From: Salvelinus alpinus
Taxonomy: Eukaryota; Chordata; Actinopteri; Salmoniformes; Salmonidae
Length of the DNA: 64,000 nt
Reading direction: 5' to 3'
NCBI RefSeq assembly: GCF_045679555.1
Contig: NC_092094.1
Coordinates: 16,549,112 to 16,613,111, forward strand
Shown here: one piece after another, positions 1 through 11,363 of the stretch
How the letters are laid out: each line of letters starts with the position of its first letter
Position numbering within the stretch: position 1 is the stretch's first letter
Made by a program: the position numbers and the translations under genes
The notes under the pieces: generated by a model
Seen by the model: the letters and a program-made list of their open reading frames with translations, nothing else
What the model was told of the DNA's origin: nothing
The model's database searches: none

Positions 1-1165
1 GAAAGATACAGGTTTTCTGCAGATGGCATCAGGTATCTATGCAGACTACTGGGTCCCAGGATTAAGCACCGCACTGCACGGAGCCATGCACTGAGTGTGG
101 AGCAAATGGTTTGTGTGGCCTTGCGCTTTTTTGCTAGTGGAGCCTTCCTGTACTCAGTGGGGGATGCAGAACAGCTGAACAAGGCCACAATTTGCCGCAC
201 AATAAGGAGTGTGTGTCTGGCTATCAAAGCATTAGCAGATGTCTTCATCTCCTTCCCTGGCCACAGAAGACTCTGTGACATCAAAGAGGAGTTCTATAGG
301 ATTGCAGGTAAGAGGATCTACAAATTACAGGACAACTGTTAACACATAGTAGGATACTCATTACTTTGTGTGACAGGTTTCCCCAATGTCATTGGTGCAG
401 TGGACTGCACACACATAAGGATAAAAGCCCCCTCAGGTGCCCATGAGGCCGATTTTGTGAATAGGAAATCCTTTCACAGCATTAATGTTCAGGTGAACAT
501 AACTTTTTGATATTGTCCATTGACGAACACTCTGCATTGCCAGTGATGTGCATTGATTGGTGTAATATTCCTCATCTTATGATTTCAGATGGTCTGCAAT
601 GCTGACTGTGTGATCAGCAATGTTGTGGCAAAATGGCCTGGCTCAGTCCATGACTCCAGAATCTTTCGGGCCTCTGAAATCTATCAGTGCCTATCACAAG
701 GTAAGCCACACAACCCCTATTTATAACCATCATGGCTGTGTCAAGAATATCACTGTGTTTATGAGGTAGTAATGATGAGATTTTGTGTTGACAGGTGAAT
801 TCTCTGGTGTGTTGCTGGGAGACAGGGGGTATGGCTGCCAGCCTTTTCTCCTGACACCTTTCACAGACCCCCAGGAAGCACAGCAGGCCTACAACCATGC
901 CCATGCCAGGACCAGGGCCAGAGTTGAAATGACCTTTGGCCTCCTGAAGGCACGCTTTCACTGCCTTCACAAATTAAGGGTCAGCCCTGTTAGGGCATGT
1001 GATATTACTGTGGCTTGTGCTGTCCTCCACAATGTGGCCTGCCTGAGTAAGGAGAGGGCCCCCAGAGTGCCACCAGCCATGGACTGGGACAATCCGGCAA
1101 TCTTCCCTGATGACGACAGTGGTCGGCTGCTGAGGGACCAATATGTGTTGAATTATTTTAGTTAG
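1..1165 (+). CDS. HARBI1: HARBI1-like transposase (DDE nuclease), copy 1, 5' end missing
   Basis: Exons 1-307 (partial), 377-492, 589-700 and 795-1165 are joined by GT-AG introns at the same places as in copy 2. Base 1 is the first base of codon 43. It encodes the DDE nuclease that cuts and joins Harbinger ends, working with the Myb/SANT partner of the element. The three catalytic motifs are intact: Asp in AVDCTH, Asp in SVHDSRIF and Glu in RVEMTFG. The C terminus ends in YVLNYFS with the stop at 1163-1165. A polyadenylation signal lies at 1527-1532. No frameshift or stop is visible. The start codon and the first 42 codons are outside the window, so whether this copy is complete cannot be judged. 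It is a transposon gene, not the single-copy host HARBI1 gene, because it sits inside terminal repeats in two copies. Confidence 0.9.
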
Positions 1166-2286
1166 TATGTGTGCTTTCAATTTTGGTTAAATATGTCCTG
1201 CGGTGGCAGAGGAATTTGGGTTTTTTTGGGTTCGTTTTTTGACGAATTTGGCCTCTTATGATGTTTGTGCGGTATACTGTGTGTAATACAAGGCTGCAGG
1301 GAGGCTACTGCATCCATTCATTTGTCTGTTCAGTTGATGTGTATGGATTTGTCCTGCATTTATTTTAGTGTGCAGACATGCAGGGTGTGTTATATACAGA
1401 CCTTTGAATGTGTATGTATCATTTTGTATAATATGCTTGGATTCTGTGCTTTCCATCTTGTAGAGTCACTGTGACTTCAGTTTCGAAAGGAGCTGATGGT
1501 TTACCTGCTTTGTTTTGTCCTTATTCAATAAAGGAACATAATGTTACACATTGTGTTTTTATATTCATATGGAATGTGTATTTGTTTATATGACTACTAG
1601 GGCCACACTGAAGAAAAAGGATAAAGTCATAAATTTATGAGGCTGGTTCTTTCTGCAGAAAAGCTACATATTGTTTTTACAGTTTTGATACTTATGACAA
1701 TGTGATACTTAATATTCTGGCACATCAGCATGTCTTTGTTTATGAAACCATACTGAAGTACAATTTCACGAAATGCCCCACATCTGTCATTTTAACAACT
1801 GTCCTCCTTTAAAACAACTGGTTACAATATTATGACTTGTGTTTTTTTCCCCTCTGTGGCCCTAATATTCTATCATTTTATATATAGCCTTATAGTCTAT
1901 GGGAAACTGTAAATTATCTAATGATAGCAACATCATCTAAAAATCATTTTTTATCCAAAATCATTGAAATTAATGATCACAAACGTTTAAATAACAGTGG
2001 GTCTAGTTATATGTGATAACAATGTATAGTGAGCAGTGAAATAACTATTGGTTTCCATTTGTGGTGACTGCTGACTGACAATAGGGATGAGATTAAATAG
2101 ATCCTGGAATTTAGCCTGGTCTGGAGCAGGCTAGCTCCACAGAATAAATCTCCATGGTAATTTATACCATAACATATCCTCCTGCCCCCTATCCATCTTT
2201 AGTGCAACCGGATTACGGATCAATTGAGCCAGGATCACCAAGATATCCTGGCTTAATCCCTTATCCTAGTTTTGTGCAACAGGCCC
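1..2286 (+). mobile_element. PIF/Harbinger DNA transposon, copy 1 (3' half, cut by window start)
   Basis: This stretch repeats at 4459-6744 with a constant offset of 4458 and no indel; I saw no mismatch in the parts compared. It holds the HARBI1 transposase gene from codon 43 on, a 3' UTR with AATAAA at 1527-1532, about 750 bp of AT-rich noncoding sequence and the right terminal inverted repeat ending in GCAACAGGCCC at 2286. The left half lies outside the window. It directly abuts copy 2 across the trinucleotide CAG (2287-2289), the CWG type of target site known for fish Harbinger elements. Confidence 0.93.
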
Positions 2287-2306
2287 CAGGGGCCTGTTGC
2301 ACAAAA
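2270..2306. repeat. 37-bp palindrome at the junction of two Harbinger copies
   Basis: The right terminal repeat of copy 1 and the left terminal repeat of copy 2 meet head to tail. Two perfect 18-bp arms (2270-2287 and 2289-2306, reading TTTTGTGCAACAGGCCCC and its complement) flank a single A at 2288. With a 3-bp CWG target site the shared trinucleotide is CAG at 2287-2289, and copy 2 is followed by CTG at 6745-6747. Confidence 0.9.
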
Positions 2307-2513
2307 GTAGAATTAAGACATCCGGGATAAATGACTCAGCTGAGCTCAATGAAGCCAAAACATGTGCGTCCAGGCTTAATTGGTTGCACAAAGACCAAGC
2401 CAGGATGAGCAGACACGGATTCATTAAGCCAGGTGAAACCAATCCTGGATAGGTGCGCGCTCACGGCTCACTCAAATAGACCCCGCCACAGATCACAGAT
2501 TAACTGATTTACC

Positions 2514-2932
2514 ATGGCAACTAGAGCCGCGTACTTTTCCCCGTCGGAAGCACAAATCCTCATGGAGGCATACGAGGAGGTAAAATATATAATTAAGAAG
2601 AAAGGCAACACCGCCACAGTGATAAAGCAAAGAGAAAAACCGTGGCAAAGTATTGCAGACCGCCTGAATGCGTAAGTAGTGCACAATTACACACTCACCG
2701 CTCCGCTGAAACATCACAATTACAATTCAAATATTTAATTCACATCTCCAAAAATGCAGTTGTACTGTAATTATGAAACGGTTAAATTTTTAATTGAAAT
2801 GCACTGCAGATATGAGTGAAATTGTGTAAAGTAACTCCATCACACTGTATAAAGCTATGATAAATTTTTTGATATTTTTACTGAAAACAAGACAAAAATA
2901 CCAAGTAATTTTTTGCAGTGTGACTCCATTAA

Positions 2933-2974
<42 letters not shown>

Positions 2975-4112
2975 TAAACATGAACGGGCCAAAACGGACA
3001 TGGCAGCAGGTCAAAATCAAATACAAGAACATTCTGCAGAATGGTATGGTCCCTGACTAATATTTAACAAAGCACAAGCATATATTGTACCCAGAAGGTG
3101 CCTGCTCACACATTGTCTGTACTGTTTTAGCAGTGAAAAAGAATACCCACAGACAAGGCACGGGTGGTGGGTCACCAAAGGCTGACCTTACCCCAGCAGA
3201 GGACATGGCCTTGGAGCTAAATAAAGGCAGGCCCGTCTTAGAGGGGATCCCTGGGGGGAAAGAGACGAGCATAGGTTCCTCCCAAGATGCCACCCGCTTC
3301 ATTCAAGGTATGTCCTTCCATCTCTACATGGGATACAACCACATTCATATTGAATCAATTTGGACTGTCTGACTTTGGTTTACCTATTGCCTTGCAGTGT
3401 CTGGCAGCACTGTGTTCCTGTTAGAGCCACCAGCACAAGCACCAGACGATGCTGATCCAGTGAGTACTCCATCAAAGGCATACTGTAGGCCTGGCATGTC
3501 TTGTCTACTAGCTTCAATATGAATCCGATTAAATGTGATAGGGTGAAGGCCCCAGTGCAGCAGCAACAGCACATGATGGAGACGATGATGAGGAGGAGAC
3601 CATCTCTGGATTCCAGAAGGCATGAGGTATCATGTTAAGACTGTGAAAGTACTATTTACTCTACAATGGTGAGGAGTCCTCATCAAAATCAAAAAATCTA
3701 ATTTCTTTTACAGGACCCAGATGCTATACAGTGGGAAAACCAGCCTGGCAACATAGTGCGTATTAATAAAAGGACACCACATCCTGCCAAATTCCAGCTG
3801 CGCTAATTGTATTGTGTTCACAGAGCTCACAAGCTATCAGAAAGTTGTATGGCAACCACCTCCGGCGCCAAATAGAACTGGCAGACATAGACATTCAGTA
3901 CAAGAAGAAAAAGATGGAAAATCTTGCACTGGAGTCCGAAATAAAAAAGAGGACAATTAGGAAACTGGACCTTGAAATAAAAAAACTTGAGAGGGAGGTG
4001 AGATATGCCTTCAATGTACACTGTATGCTAACTGTAACACAAATGTATTAATCATTATTTTTCTTTCCTCCCCCAGCTCCAAGAAGATGACACAGCTCAA
4101 AATAAAAATTAG
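2514..4112 (+). pseudogene. Harbinger Myb/SANT-like DNA-binding protein, eight exons, exon 5 out of frame
   Basis: Exons by GT-AG rule and phase: 2514-2671, 2973-3043, 3131-3307, 3398-3459, 3542-3626, 3714-3755, 3824-3997 and 4077-4112. The start MATRAAYFSPSEAQ and the Trp-rich segments EKPWQSIADRLNA and KRTWQQVKIKYKNI form a Myb/SANT-like (MADF-related) DNA-binding domain in residues 1-77. The last two exons give a long, charged coiled coil (about IRKLYGNHLRRQIELAD onward) ending QNKN. In this family the protein binds the transposon ends and brings in the HARBI1 nuclease. All junctions keep phase except exon 5, which is 85 nt: read in phase it meets TGA at 3623-3625, while its 3' end suits the next exon only in another frame. 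A 2-nt loss in the CT run near 3602-3609 would explain this; that is my inference. Alternatives are an unusual splice or a shortened but functional protein. Confidence 0.82.
2934..2970. repeat. (TG)n microsatellite in intron 1 of the Myb/SANT gene
   Basis: About 18 TG units run straight into the splice acceptor, so the 3' splice site of intron 1 reads TGTGTGTAG. The repeat takes the place of a normal polypyrimidine tract. Confidence 0.95.
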
Positions 4113-4332
4113 GTATATTCTCGTAAAGTCAAGTGAGCCATGACATATGAGCTCTTATTGTGAGCACACAGGACGGTGGCATCTTTCTAAGTTTTTTTTT
4201 ATTTTCCCAGCAATCAGTACAACCAAGTCATCGTTATAAGGCATCGCCCTCTTTTGCCCACCCCCCCAGCACCAGGTGTGGCCACTAGCCTATATGAAGG
4301 CCCAAAATTGTGTGTTCCTTTCTGCTCTGACA

Positions 4333-5623
4333 ATGGCATGCCCATTCGTGCGAGATGTGGTGGATGAAGAAGCACTTGTGCTGAGGAGAGCCTTCAGGCG
4401 AGAAAGGGTCTTCAGGGACCGGTTGGACCCACTGGCCTTCCCTGATGACCATCTATATGAAAGATACAGGTTTTCTGCAGATGGCATCAGGTATCTATGC
4501 AGACTACTGGGTCCCAGGATTAAGCACCGCACTGCACGGAGCCATGCACTGAGTGTGGAGCAAATGGTTTGTGTGGCCTTGCGCTTTTTTGCTAGTGGAG
4601 CCTTCCTGTACTCAGTGGGGGATGCAGAACAGCTGAACAAGGCCACAATTTGCCGCACAATAAGGAGTGTGTGTCTGGCTATCAAAGCATTAGCAGATGT
4701 CTTCATCTCCTTCCCTGGCCACAGAAGACTCTGTGACATCAAAGAGGAGTTCTATAGGATTGCAGGTAAGAGGATCTACAAATTACAGGACAACTGTTAA
4801 CACATAGTAGGATACTCATTACTTTGTGTGACAGGTTTCCCCAATGTCATTGGTGCAGTGGACTGCACACACATAAGGATAAAAGCCCCCTCAGGTGCCC
4901 ATGAGGCCGATTTTGTGAATAGGAAATCCTTTCACAGCATTAATGTTCAGGTGAACATAACTTTTTGATATTGTCCATTGACGAACACTCTGCATTGCCA
5001 GTGATGTGCATTGATTGGTGTAATATTCCTCATCTTATGATTTCAGATGGTCTGCAATGCTGACTGTGTGATCAGCAATGTTGTGGCAAAATGGCCTGGC
5101 TCAGTCCATGACTCCAGAATCTTTCGGGCCTCTGAAATCTATCAGTGCCTATCACAAGGTAAGCCACACAACCCCTATTTATAACCATCATGGCTGTGTC
5201 AAGAATATCACTGTGTTTATGAGGTAGTAATGATGAGATTTTGTGTTGACAGGTGAATTCTCTGGTGTGTTGCTGGGAGACAGGGGGTATGGCTGCCAGC
5301 CTTTTCTCCTGACACCTTTCACAGACCCCCAGGAAGCACAGCAGGCCTACAACCATGCCCATGCCAGGACCAGGGCCAGAGTTGAAATGACCTTTGGCCT
5401 CCTGAAGGCACGCTTTCACTGCCTTCACAAATTAAGGGTCAGCCCTGTTAGGGCATGTGATATTACTGTGGCTTGTGCTGTCCTCCACAATGTGGCCTGC
5501 CTGAGTAAGGAGAGGGCCCCCAGAGTGCCACCAGCCATGGACTGGGACAATCCGGCAATCTTCCCTGATGACGACAGTGGTCGGCTGCTGAGGGACCAAT
5601 ATGTGTTGAATTATTTTAGTTAG
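4333..5623 (+). CDS. HARBI1: HARBI1-like transposase (DDE nuclease), complete copy 2
   Basis: Four exons (4333-4765, 4835-4950, 5047-5158, 5253-5623) with GT-AG introns encode 343 aa, the usual size for HARBI1-type nucleases. I chose ATG 4333 ([13 protein letters not shown]) because it gives the family's typical N terminus; an upstream in-frame ATG at 4276 would add 19 residues of poor likeness. The DDE catalytic residues fall at about D154 (AVDCTH), D205 (SVHDSRIF) and E265 (RVEMTFG), with a conserved GDRGYG turn at about 229-234. The N-terminal 140 residues hold a helix-turn-helix-like segment ([13 protein letters not shown]). The protein cuts and transfers the element's ends in the nucleus. 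It lies 220 bp after the Myb/SANT gene on the same strand. No stop or frameshift is visible, so this nuclease could still be active. Copy 1 encodes the same protein. Confidence 0.94.
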
Positions 5624-5984
5624 TATGTGTGCTTTCAATTTTGGTTAAATATGTCCTGCGGTGGCAGAGGAATTTGGGTTTTTTTGGGTTCGTTTTTTGA
5701 CGAATTTGGCCTCTTATGATGTTTGTGCGGTATACTGTGTGTAATACAAGGCTGCAGGGAGGCTACTGCATCCATTCATTTGTCTGTTCAGTTGATGTGT
5801 ATGGATTTGTCCTGCATTTATTTTAGTGTGCAGACATGCAGGGTGTGTTATATACAGACCTTTGAATGTGTATGTATCATTTTGTATAATATGCTTGGAT
5901 TCTGTGCTTTCCATCTTGTAGAGTCACTGTGACTTCAGTTTCGAAAGGAGCTGATGGTTTACCTGCTTTGTTTTGTCCTTATTC

Positions 5985-5990
5985 AATAAA
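5985..5990 (+). promoter_or_regulatory. Polyadenylation signal of HARBI1 transposase gene
   Basis: AATAAA sits about 360 bp after the HARBI1 stop codon on the coding strand and is repeated at 1527-1532 in copy 1. Confidence 0.7.
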
Positions 5991-6747
5991 GGAACATAAT
6001 GTTACACATTGTGTTTTTATATTCATATGGAATGTGTATTTGTTTATATGACTACTAGGGCCACACTGAAGAAAAAGGATAAAGTCATAAATTTATGAGG
6101 CTGGTTCTTTCTGCAGAAAAGCTACATATTGTTTTTACAGTTTTGATACTTATGACAATGTGATACTTAATATTCTGGCACATCAGCATGTCTTTGTTTA
6201 TGAAACCATACTGAAGTACAATTTCACGAAATGCCCCACATCTGTCATTTTAACAACTGTCCTCCTTTAAAACAACTGGTTACAATATTATGACTTGTGT
6301 TTTTTTCCCCTCTGTGGCCCTAATATTCTATCATTTTATATATAGCCTTATAGTCTATGGGAAACTGTAAATTATCTAATGATAGCAACATCATCTAAAA
6401 ATCATTTTTTATCCAAAATCATTGAAATTAATGATCACAAACGTTTAAATAACAGTGGGTCTAGTTATATGTGATAACAATGTATAGTGAGCAGTGAAAT
6501 AACTATTGGTTTCCATTTGTGGTGACTGCTGACTGACAATAGGGATGAGATTAAATAGATCCTGGAATTTAGCCTGGTCTGGAGCAGGCTAGCTCCACAG
6601 AATAAATCTCCATGGTAATTTATACCATAACATATCCTCCTGCCCCCTATCCATCTTTAGTGCAACCGGATTACGGATCAATTGAGCCAGGATCACCAAG
6701 ATATCCTGGCTTAATCCCTTATCCTAGTTTTGTGCAACAGGCCCCTG

Positions 6748-7810
6748 GTATTGCTACTTGTCAACATCGATATTTCGCAAACCACATGCAATCAGCAACG
6801 TTTAATTTGTTTGAGAGTCTGTGTTGTGGTTTTTGTGTGCTGGCAAGCCTGTCGCAGAATGATGACGAAAGAAAATAGTACGCAAACGTCGCACTGGATT
6901 TTTGATGCAGATCACTGGTGGCGCTCAAACAAAATTACTGCAAACTCAATTAATTAATTCATGAATGTGTTCTTAAAGAAAGAATGAAAGAAAGAACTGG
7001 AATAGTAATAAAACATGCACGGGTAAACATTTTGCACAATGTTTTTTATGTTTGTGAATATTAGTATTTTGCAACTAAGCAAATTCATGAATGTAGGCTA
7101 CACCAGAGAAGAAGAGCCGAAGCGAGAGGGTAAGCAGCAATGCCAGGGTTCAACTATGGGCCCACTGTGCCACCAATTGGAAAAAATGTACACATTGCCT
7201 TAGGACAAGTTACTTCTCTACTGTTTACCATGCTTGCCAAATATCAGAACTCAAAATCAAACTGTTCATGCAATATAATACAATTTTGATGTGTTTTGGA
7301 CCATTTTCAATTATGTTTATAACTTTAAAATGGATTCTTCTACAGAACCGCTGGACCGACCGGCACCAACTTTGGTATATAGCATTTATTTTCCAACTCT
7401 TGTATAGACAATATGACCGCTATGAGCCAATGAGCTTGCTTGAATGATTTTTACTGTCCAACAGTGCCTCCATGCGGTCACACTGAACAATACTTTACAG
7501 GCTAGATAGATTCATGTCCCTGAGCATGTGTGCCAAATGTCATGACTGAGTCAAACCGATCAAGAGAAACATGTGCCCGTTTATAGAGCCATTGTGTAAT
7601 TGATCTCAATGTGCTTAGAAATGTTGAGTCTTGACAGTGTTTGGAACATGTGTACCAAGTTTTGTTGCAATACGAATATCCATGTTGGAGTTATATGCAT
7701 TTATGTGCCAGACCAAGCCCACATTGTTTATTGGTCAGTGTTGTTGTTCGAGATGCTATCCTGGAAAAACATAATTTGTGAAAGCTTAGTCCATAGATGC
7801 CATGTATCAT
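6748..7810. other. Unique AT-rich sequence, no gene seen
   Basis: About 1 kb between the Harbinger element and a LINE. No convincing ORF, RNA or terminal repeats were found on either strand. Confidence 0.6.
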
Positions 7811-8035
7811 CAAATCAAATCAAATCAAATTTTATTAGTCACATACACATGGTTAGCAGATGTTAATGCGAGTGTAGCGAAATGCTTGTGCTTCTAGTTC
7901 CGACAATGCAGTAATAACCAACAAGTAATCTAACCTAACAATTCCACAACTACTACTTTATACACACACACAAGTGTAAAGGGATGAAGAATATGTACAT
8001 AAAGATATATGAATGAGTGTTGGTACAGAACGGCA

Positions 8036-8275
8036 TGGCAAGATGCAGTAGATGGTATAGAGTACGGTATATACATATGAGATGAGTACTGTAGGGTATG
8101 TAAACATAAAGTGGCATAGTTTAAAGTGGCTAGTGGTACATGTATTACATAAAGATGGCAAGATGCAGTAGATGATATAGAGTACAGTATATACATATGA
8201 GATGGGTAATGTAGGGTATGTAAACATTATATTAAGTGGCATTGTTTAAAGTGGCTAGTGGTACATTTTTACATA
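8036..8275. repeat. 121-bp tandem duplication in LINE A 3' UTR
   Basis: The segment starting GGCAAGATGCAGTAGATG at 8036 recurs at 8157 with few changes, each ending in AAGTGGCTAGTGGTACAT. Confidence 0.85.
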
Positions 8276-8343
8276 ATTTCCATCAATTCCCATTTTTAAA
8301 GTGGCTGGAGTTGAGTCAGTATGTTGGCAGCGGCCGCTAAATG

Positions 8344-9219
8344 TTAGTGGTGGCTGTTTAACAGTCTGATGGCCTTGAGATAGAAGCTGTTTTTCAGTCT
8401 CTCGGTCCCTGCTTTGATGCACCTGTACTGACCTCGCCTTCTGGATGATAGCGGGGTGAACAGGCAGTGGCTTGGGTGGTTGTTGTCCTTGATGATCTTT
8501 ATGGCCTTCCTGTGACATCGGGTGGTGTAGGTGTCCTGGAGGGCAGGTAGTTTGCCCCCGGTGATGCGTTCTGCAGACCTCACTACCCTCTGGAGAGCCT
8601 TACGGTTGTGGGCGGAGCAGTTGCCGTACCAGGCGGTGATACAGCCCGACAGGATGCTCTCGATTGTGCATCTGTAGAAGTTTGTGAGTGCTTTTGGTGA
8701 CAAGCCGAATTTCTTCAGCCTCCTGAGGTTGAAGAGGCGCTGCTGCGCCTTCTTCACAACGCTGTCTGTGTGGGTGGACCAATTCAGTTTGTCCGTGATG
8801 TGTACACCGAGGAACTTAAAACTTTCCACCTTCTCCACTACTGACCCGTCGATGTGGATAGGGGGGTGCTCCCTCTGCTGTTTCCTGAAGTCCACAATCA
8901 TCTCCTTTGTTTTGTTGACGTTGAGTGTGAGGTTATTTTCCTGACACCACACTCCGAGGGCCCTCACCTCCTCCCTGTAGGCCGTCTCGTCGTTGTTGGT
9001 AATCAAGCCTACCACTGTAGTGTCATCCGCAAACTTGATGATTGAGTTGGAGGCGTGCATGGCCACGCAGTCGTGGGTGAACAGGGAGTACAGGAGAGGG
9101 CTCAGAACGCACCCTTGTGGGGCCCCAGTGTTGAGGATCAGCGGGGTGGAGATGTTGTTACCTACTCTCACCACCTGGGGGCGGCCCGTCAGGAAGTCCA
9201 GGACCCAGTTGCACATCAT
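8344..9219 (-). CDS. Reverse transcriptase C-terminal part, LINE A
   Basis: An open frame of 291 codons covers reverse transcriptase motif B ([18 protein letters not shown]), the catalytic motif C as [10 protein letters not shown], and the thumb and C-terminal region (for example FKFLGVHI). It ends LLNSHH, the typical C terminus in this group. The fingers and palm A motifs and the endonuclease are missing because the element is 5'-truncated, so the first Met is not the real start. The frame has no stop over 876 bp, so this copy is fairly young or was under selection until recently. Copies B and C in this window share the layout but are broken. It cannot act alone without the N-terminal half. 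Confidence 0.87.
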   Translation of the reverse strand: MMCNWVLDFLTGRPQVVRVGNNISTPLILNTGAPQGCVLSPLLYSLFTHDCVAMHASNSIIKFADDTTVVGLITNNDETAYREEVRALGVWCQENNLTLNVNKTKEMIVDFRKQQREHPPIHIDGSVVEKVESFKFLGVHITDKLNWSTHTDSVVKKAQQRLFNLRRLKKFGLSPKALTNFYRCTIESILSGCITAWYGNCSAHNRKALQRVVRSAERITGGKLPALQDTYTTRCHRKAIKIIKDNNHPSHCLFTPLSSRRRGQYRCIKAGTERLKNSFYLKAIRLLNSHH

Positions 9220-9250
9220 GTTTTGTGTAGATCGGTCATTTAGTGCCAGA

Positions 9251-9930
9251 GGAGTAGTGTTTTAAGTGTTTTTTGCTAAATTATATAAAAAAAACATTTA
9301 ATTTTTTTTTTAACCAAATGCAAACATACACATATGAACAACAACTTACAGACGCACACATCTCCTCTGCACAGACCCGAATGCTCACACCTCCATCCCT
9401 AGTGCCTGCATTATTTGCCACATGGCCTTAAATTGTACCAATTCGTTTTTCTCGGTCGCCCATGCCTTTTCAATAATAAATCATTAGATTTTTCCATTGT
9501 GTGAATGATGGCAAATTAACTGATTTACAAGTTTTTAATATACGTTTTTTTTCAAGATGAGTGATGAGAAGAGAATTGTCCAGCCCATTGGGTATTTCAC
9601 TACACCCTCATATACCATGTCTTTAAATATGCAGACAGATTCAAAGTAAATTTATAGCATTCCCAGAAAGCATGGATTATTTAATCATTGATGGTTTTAT
9701 ACTCAAGACATGGCTGCCATTTGCTATAGAATTTGTACATTTTGTCTCGTGTAATAAATTGTATACATTAGTTTATACTGATTTTCATTAACCGTAATTT
9801 CAGTAGTTACGCGCCAACTTTCCCTCCATCTTGTGCCAACATGAGTTATTTTTAAGTCTTTGTTCCAAGAGATTGTCGGTTGGATATGCTCTCTGCAAGA
9901 TTTTGTATATCTTACCTATCATAATATAGA
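9251..9930. other. AT-rich sequence, no gene recognised
   Basis: About 680 bp with poly-A and poly-T runs. It may be a decayed retrotransposon, but no frame or end can be supported. Confidence 0.4.
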
Positions 9931-10766
9931 CAGTACCAGTCAAAAGTTGACACACTTACTCATTCCAGGGTTTTTCTTTCTTTTTACTATTTTCTACATT
10001 GTAGAACAATAGTGAAGACAAACTATGAAATAAACACAGATGGAATCATGTAGTAACCAAAAAAAAGTGTTAAACAAATCAAGAATATATTTTATATTTG
10101 AGATTCTTCAAAGTAGCCACAGCTCAAATAAGCAAATAGAAACTAACAGTCCATCATTACTTTAAGACATGAAAGTCAGTCAATCCGGAACATTTCAAGA
10201 ACTTTCAAGTGCAGTCGCAAAAACCATCAAGCTCTATGATGAAACTGGCCCTCATGAGGACCACCTCAGGAAAGGAAGACCCAGAGTTACCTCTGCTGGA
10301 GAGAATAAGTTCTTCAGCCTCAGAAATTGCTGCCCAAAAAAATGCTTCACGTAGTTCACAGACACATCAACTGTTCAGAGGAGACTATGTGAATCAGGCC
10401 TTCATGTTCAAATTGTTGCAAAGAAACCACTACTAAAGGAACCAATAAGAAGAAGGGACTTGCTTGGGCCAAGAAAGACAAGCAATGGACATTAGAGCGG
10501 TGGAAATCTGTCCTTTGGTCTGATGAGTCCAAATTTGAGATTTTTGGTTCCAACTGCCGTGTCTTTGTGAGACGCAGAGTAGGTGAACGGATGATCTCTG
10601 CATGTGTGGTTCCCACCGCAAGGCATGGAGGAGGAGGTGTGAGGGTGCTTTGCTGGTGACACTGATTTATTTGGAATTCAAGGCACACTCAAGCAGCATG
10701 GCTACCACAGCATTCTGCAGCGATACGCCATCCCATCTTGTTTGGGCTTAGTGGGACTATCATTTG
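9931..10766 (+). mobile_element. Tc1-like transposon A, 5' half with broken transposase
   Basis: It starts CAGTACCAGTCAAAAGTT, the terminal repeat shared with copies E and G here. Transposase fragments follow: 10169-10354 and 10209-10436 (residues such as LYDETGPHEDHLRKGRPRVT and DPELPLLERISSS) and a middle part near 10440-10740, with frameshifts between them. Likeness stops at about 10766 after the sequence matching the GLVGLSF region; the 3' half with the third catalytic residue and the right terminal repeat are absent. Confidence 0.85.
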
Positions 10767-11363
10767 GTATGCTCTATTTTATTATTTAACTAGGCAAGTC
10801 AGCTAAGAACAAATTCTTATTTACAATGACGGCCTACCAAAAGGCAAAAGGCCTCCTGCAGGACGGGGTCTTGAAGAAGAGGGCAAATCACAAGAGAGAT
10901 AACACAACACTACATAACGAGAGACCTAAGACAACATAGCATGGCAGCAACACAACATGACAACATGGTAGCAACATATGGTAGCAACATATGGCATCAG
11001 CACAAAATGGTAGCAGCACAAAACATGGTACAAACATTGGGCACAGACAACTGCACTTAGGGCAAGGTAGATACAGTATATACATAGTGTATATACACAT
11101 TCAAATACAACACAGTCATGGGAAGCACAAATAAAACATTACAAATCACCCAGAAAAATACTTACATTTCTCCACAAATAAGTCCCCAATCAGTACTTTG
11201 ATTTGCCCGAACAGCACCAGAACTTTCTTGCTTGAAAACCATTTTCAGGTCTTGCTATAGATTCAAATAGATTTAACATTTTAATGCGGTGGGCTAAATC
11301 AGGGTCAGTGTTTTTTAGTAGTCAAATAAATTTACTTTGAAACAAAAGTATACACCTCACACA
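10767..11363. repeat. Interspersed repeat with short internal repeats, class unknown
   Basis: It starts with the AACTAGGCAAGTCAG motif common in salmonid repeats and holds a purine-rich stretch with ATGGTAGCAACAT-type units (10960-11020). It appears to continue at 11746-11840 after a solo LTR. I could assign no class. Confidence 0.5.

Larger units (their letters stand above)
2290..6744 (+). mobile_element. PIF/Harbinger DNA transposon, copy 2 (complete, 4455 bp)
   Basis: The element begins GGGCCTGTTGCACAAAA and ends with its inverse, and the repeats continue imperfectly inward. The trinucleotides CAG (2287-2289) and CTG (6745-6747) flank it, fitting the CWG target preference known for fish Harbinger. 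It carries the usual two genes on one strand: a Myb/SANT DNA-binding protein (2514-4112) and the HARBI1 transposase (4333-5623). The HARBI1 frame is intact, but the Myb/SANT gene appears frameshifted, so the element may depend on the partner protein from another copy. Confidence 0.95.
7811..9250 (-). mobile_element. Non-LTR retrotransposon (LINE A), 5'-truncated 3' end
   Basis: The element lies on the minus strand. At its 3' end (low coordinates) is a run of TTTGATT-type units (7811-7831), the tail typical of this salmonid LINE group. Then come an untranslated region holding a 121-bp tandem duplication (8036-8275) and the C-terminal half of the reverse transcriptase ORF (8344-9219). Likeness fades by about 9250, which I take as 5' truncation. 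LINEs B and C in this window belong to the same broad group (CR1/L2/Rex1-like; exact family unsure). Confidence 0.88.

Noticed and set aside
4333..5623. Host single-copy HARBI1 gene
   Set aside because: It lies within terminal repeats with a Myb/SANT partner and has an identical neighbour copy, so it is the transposon gene.
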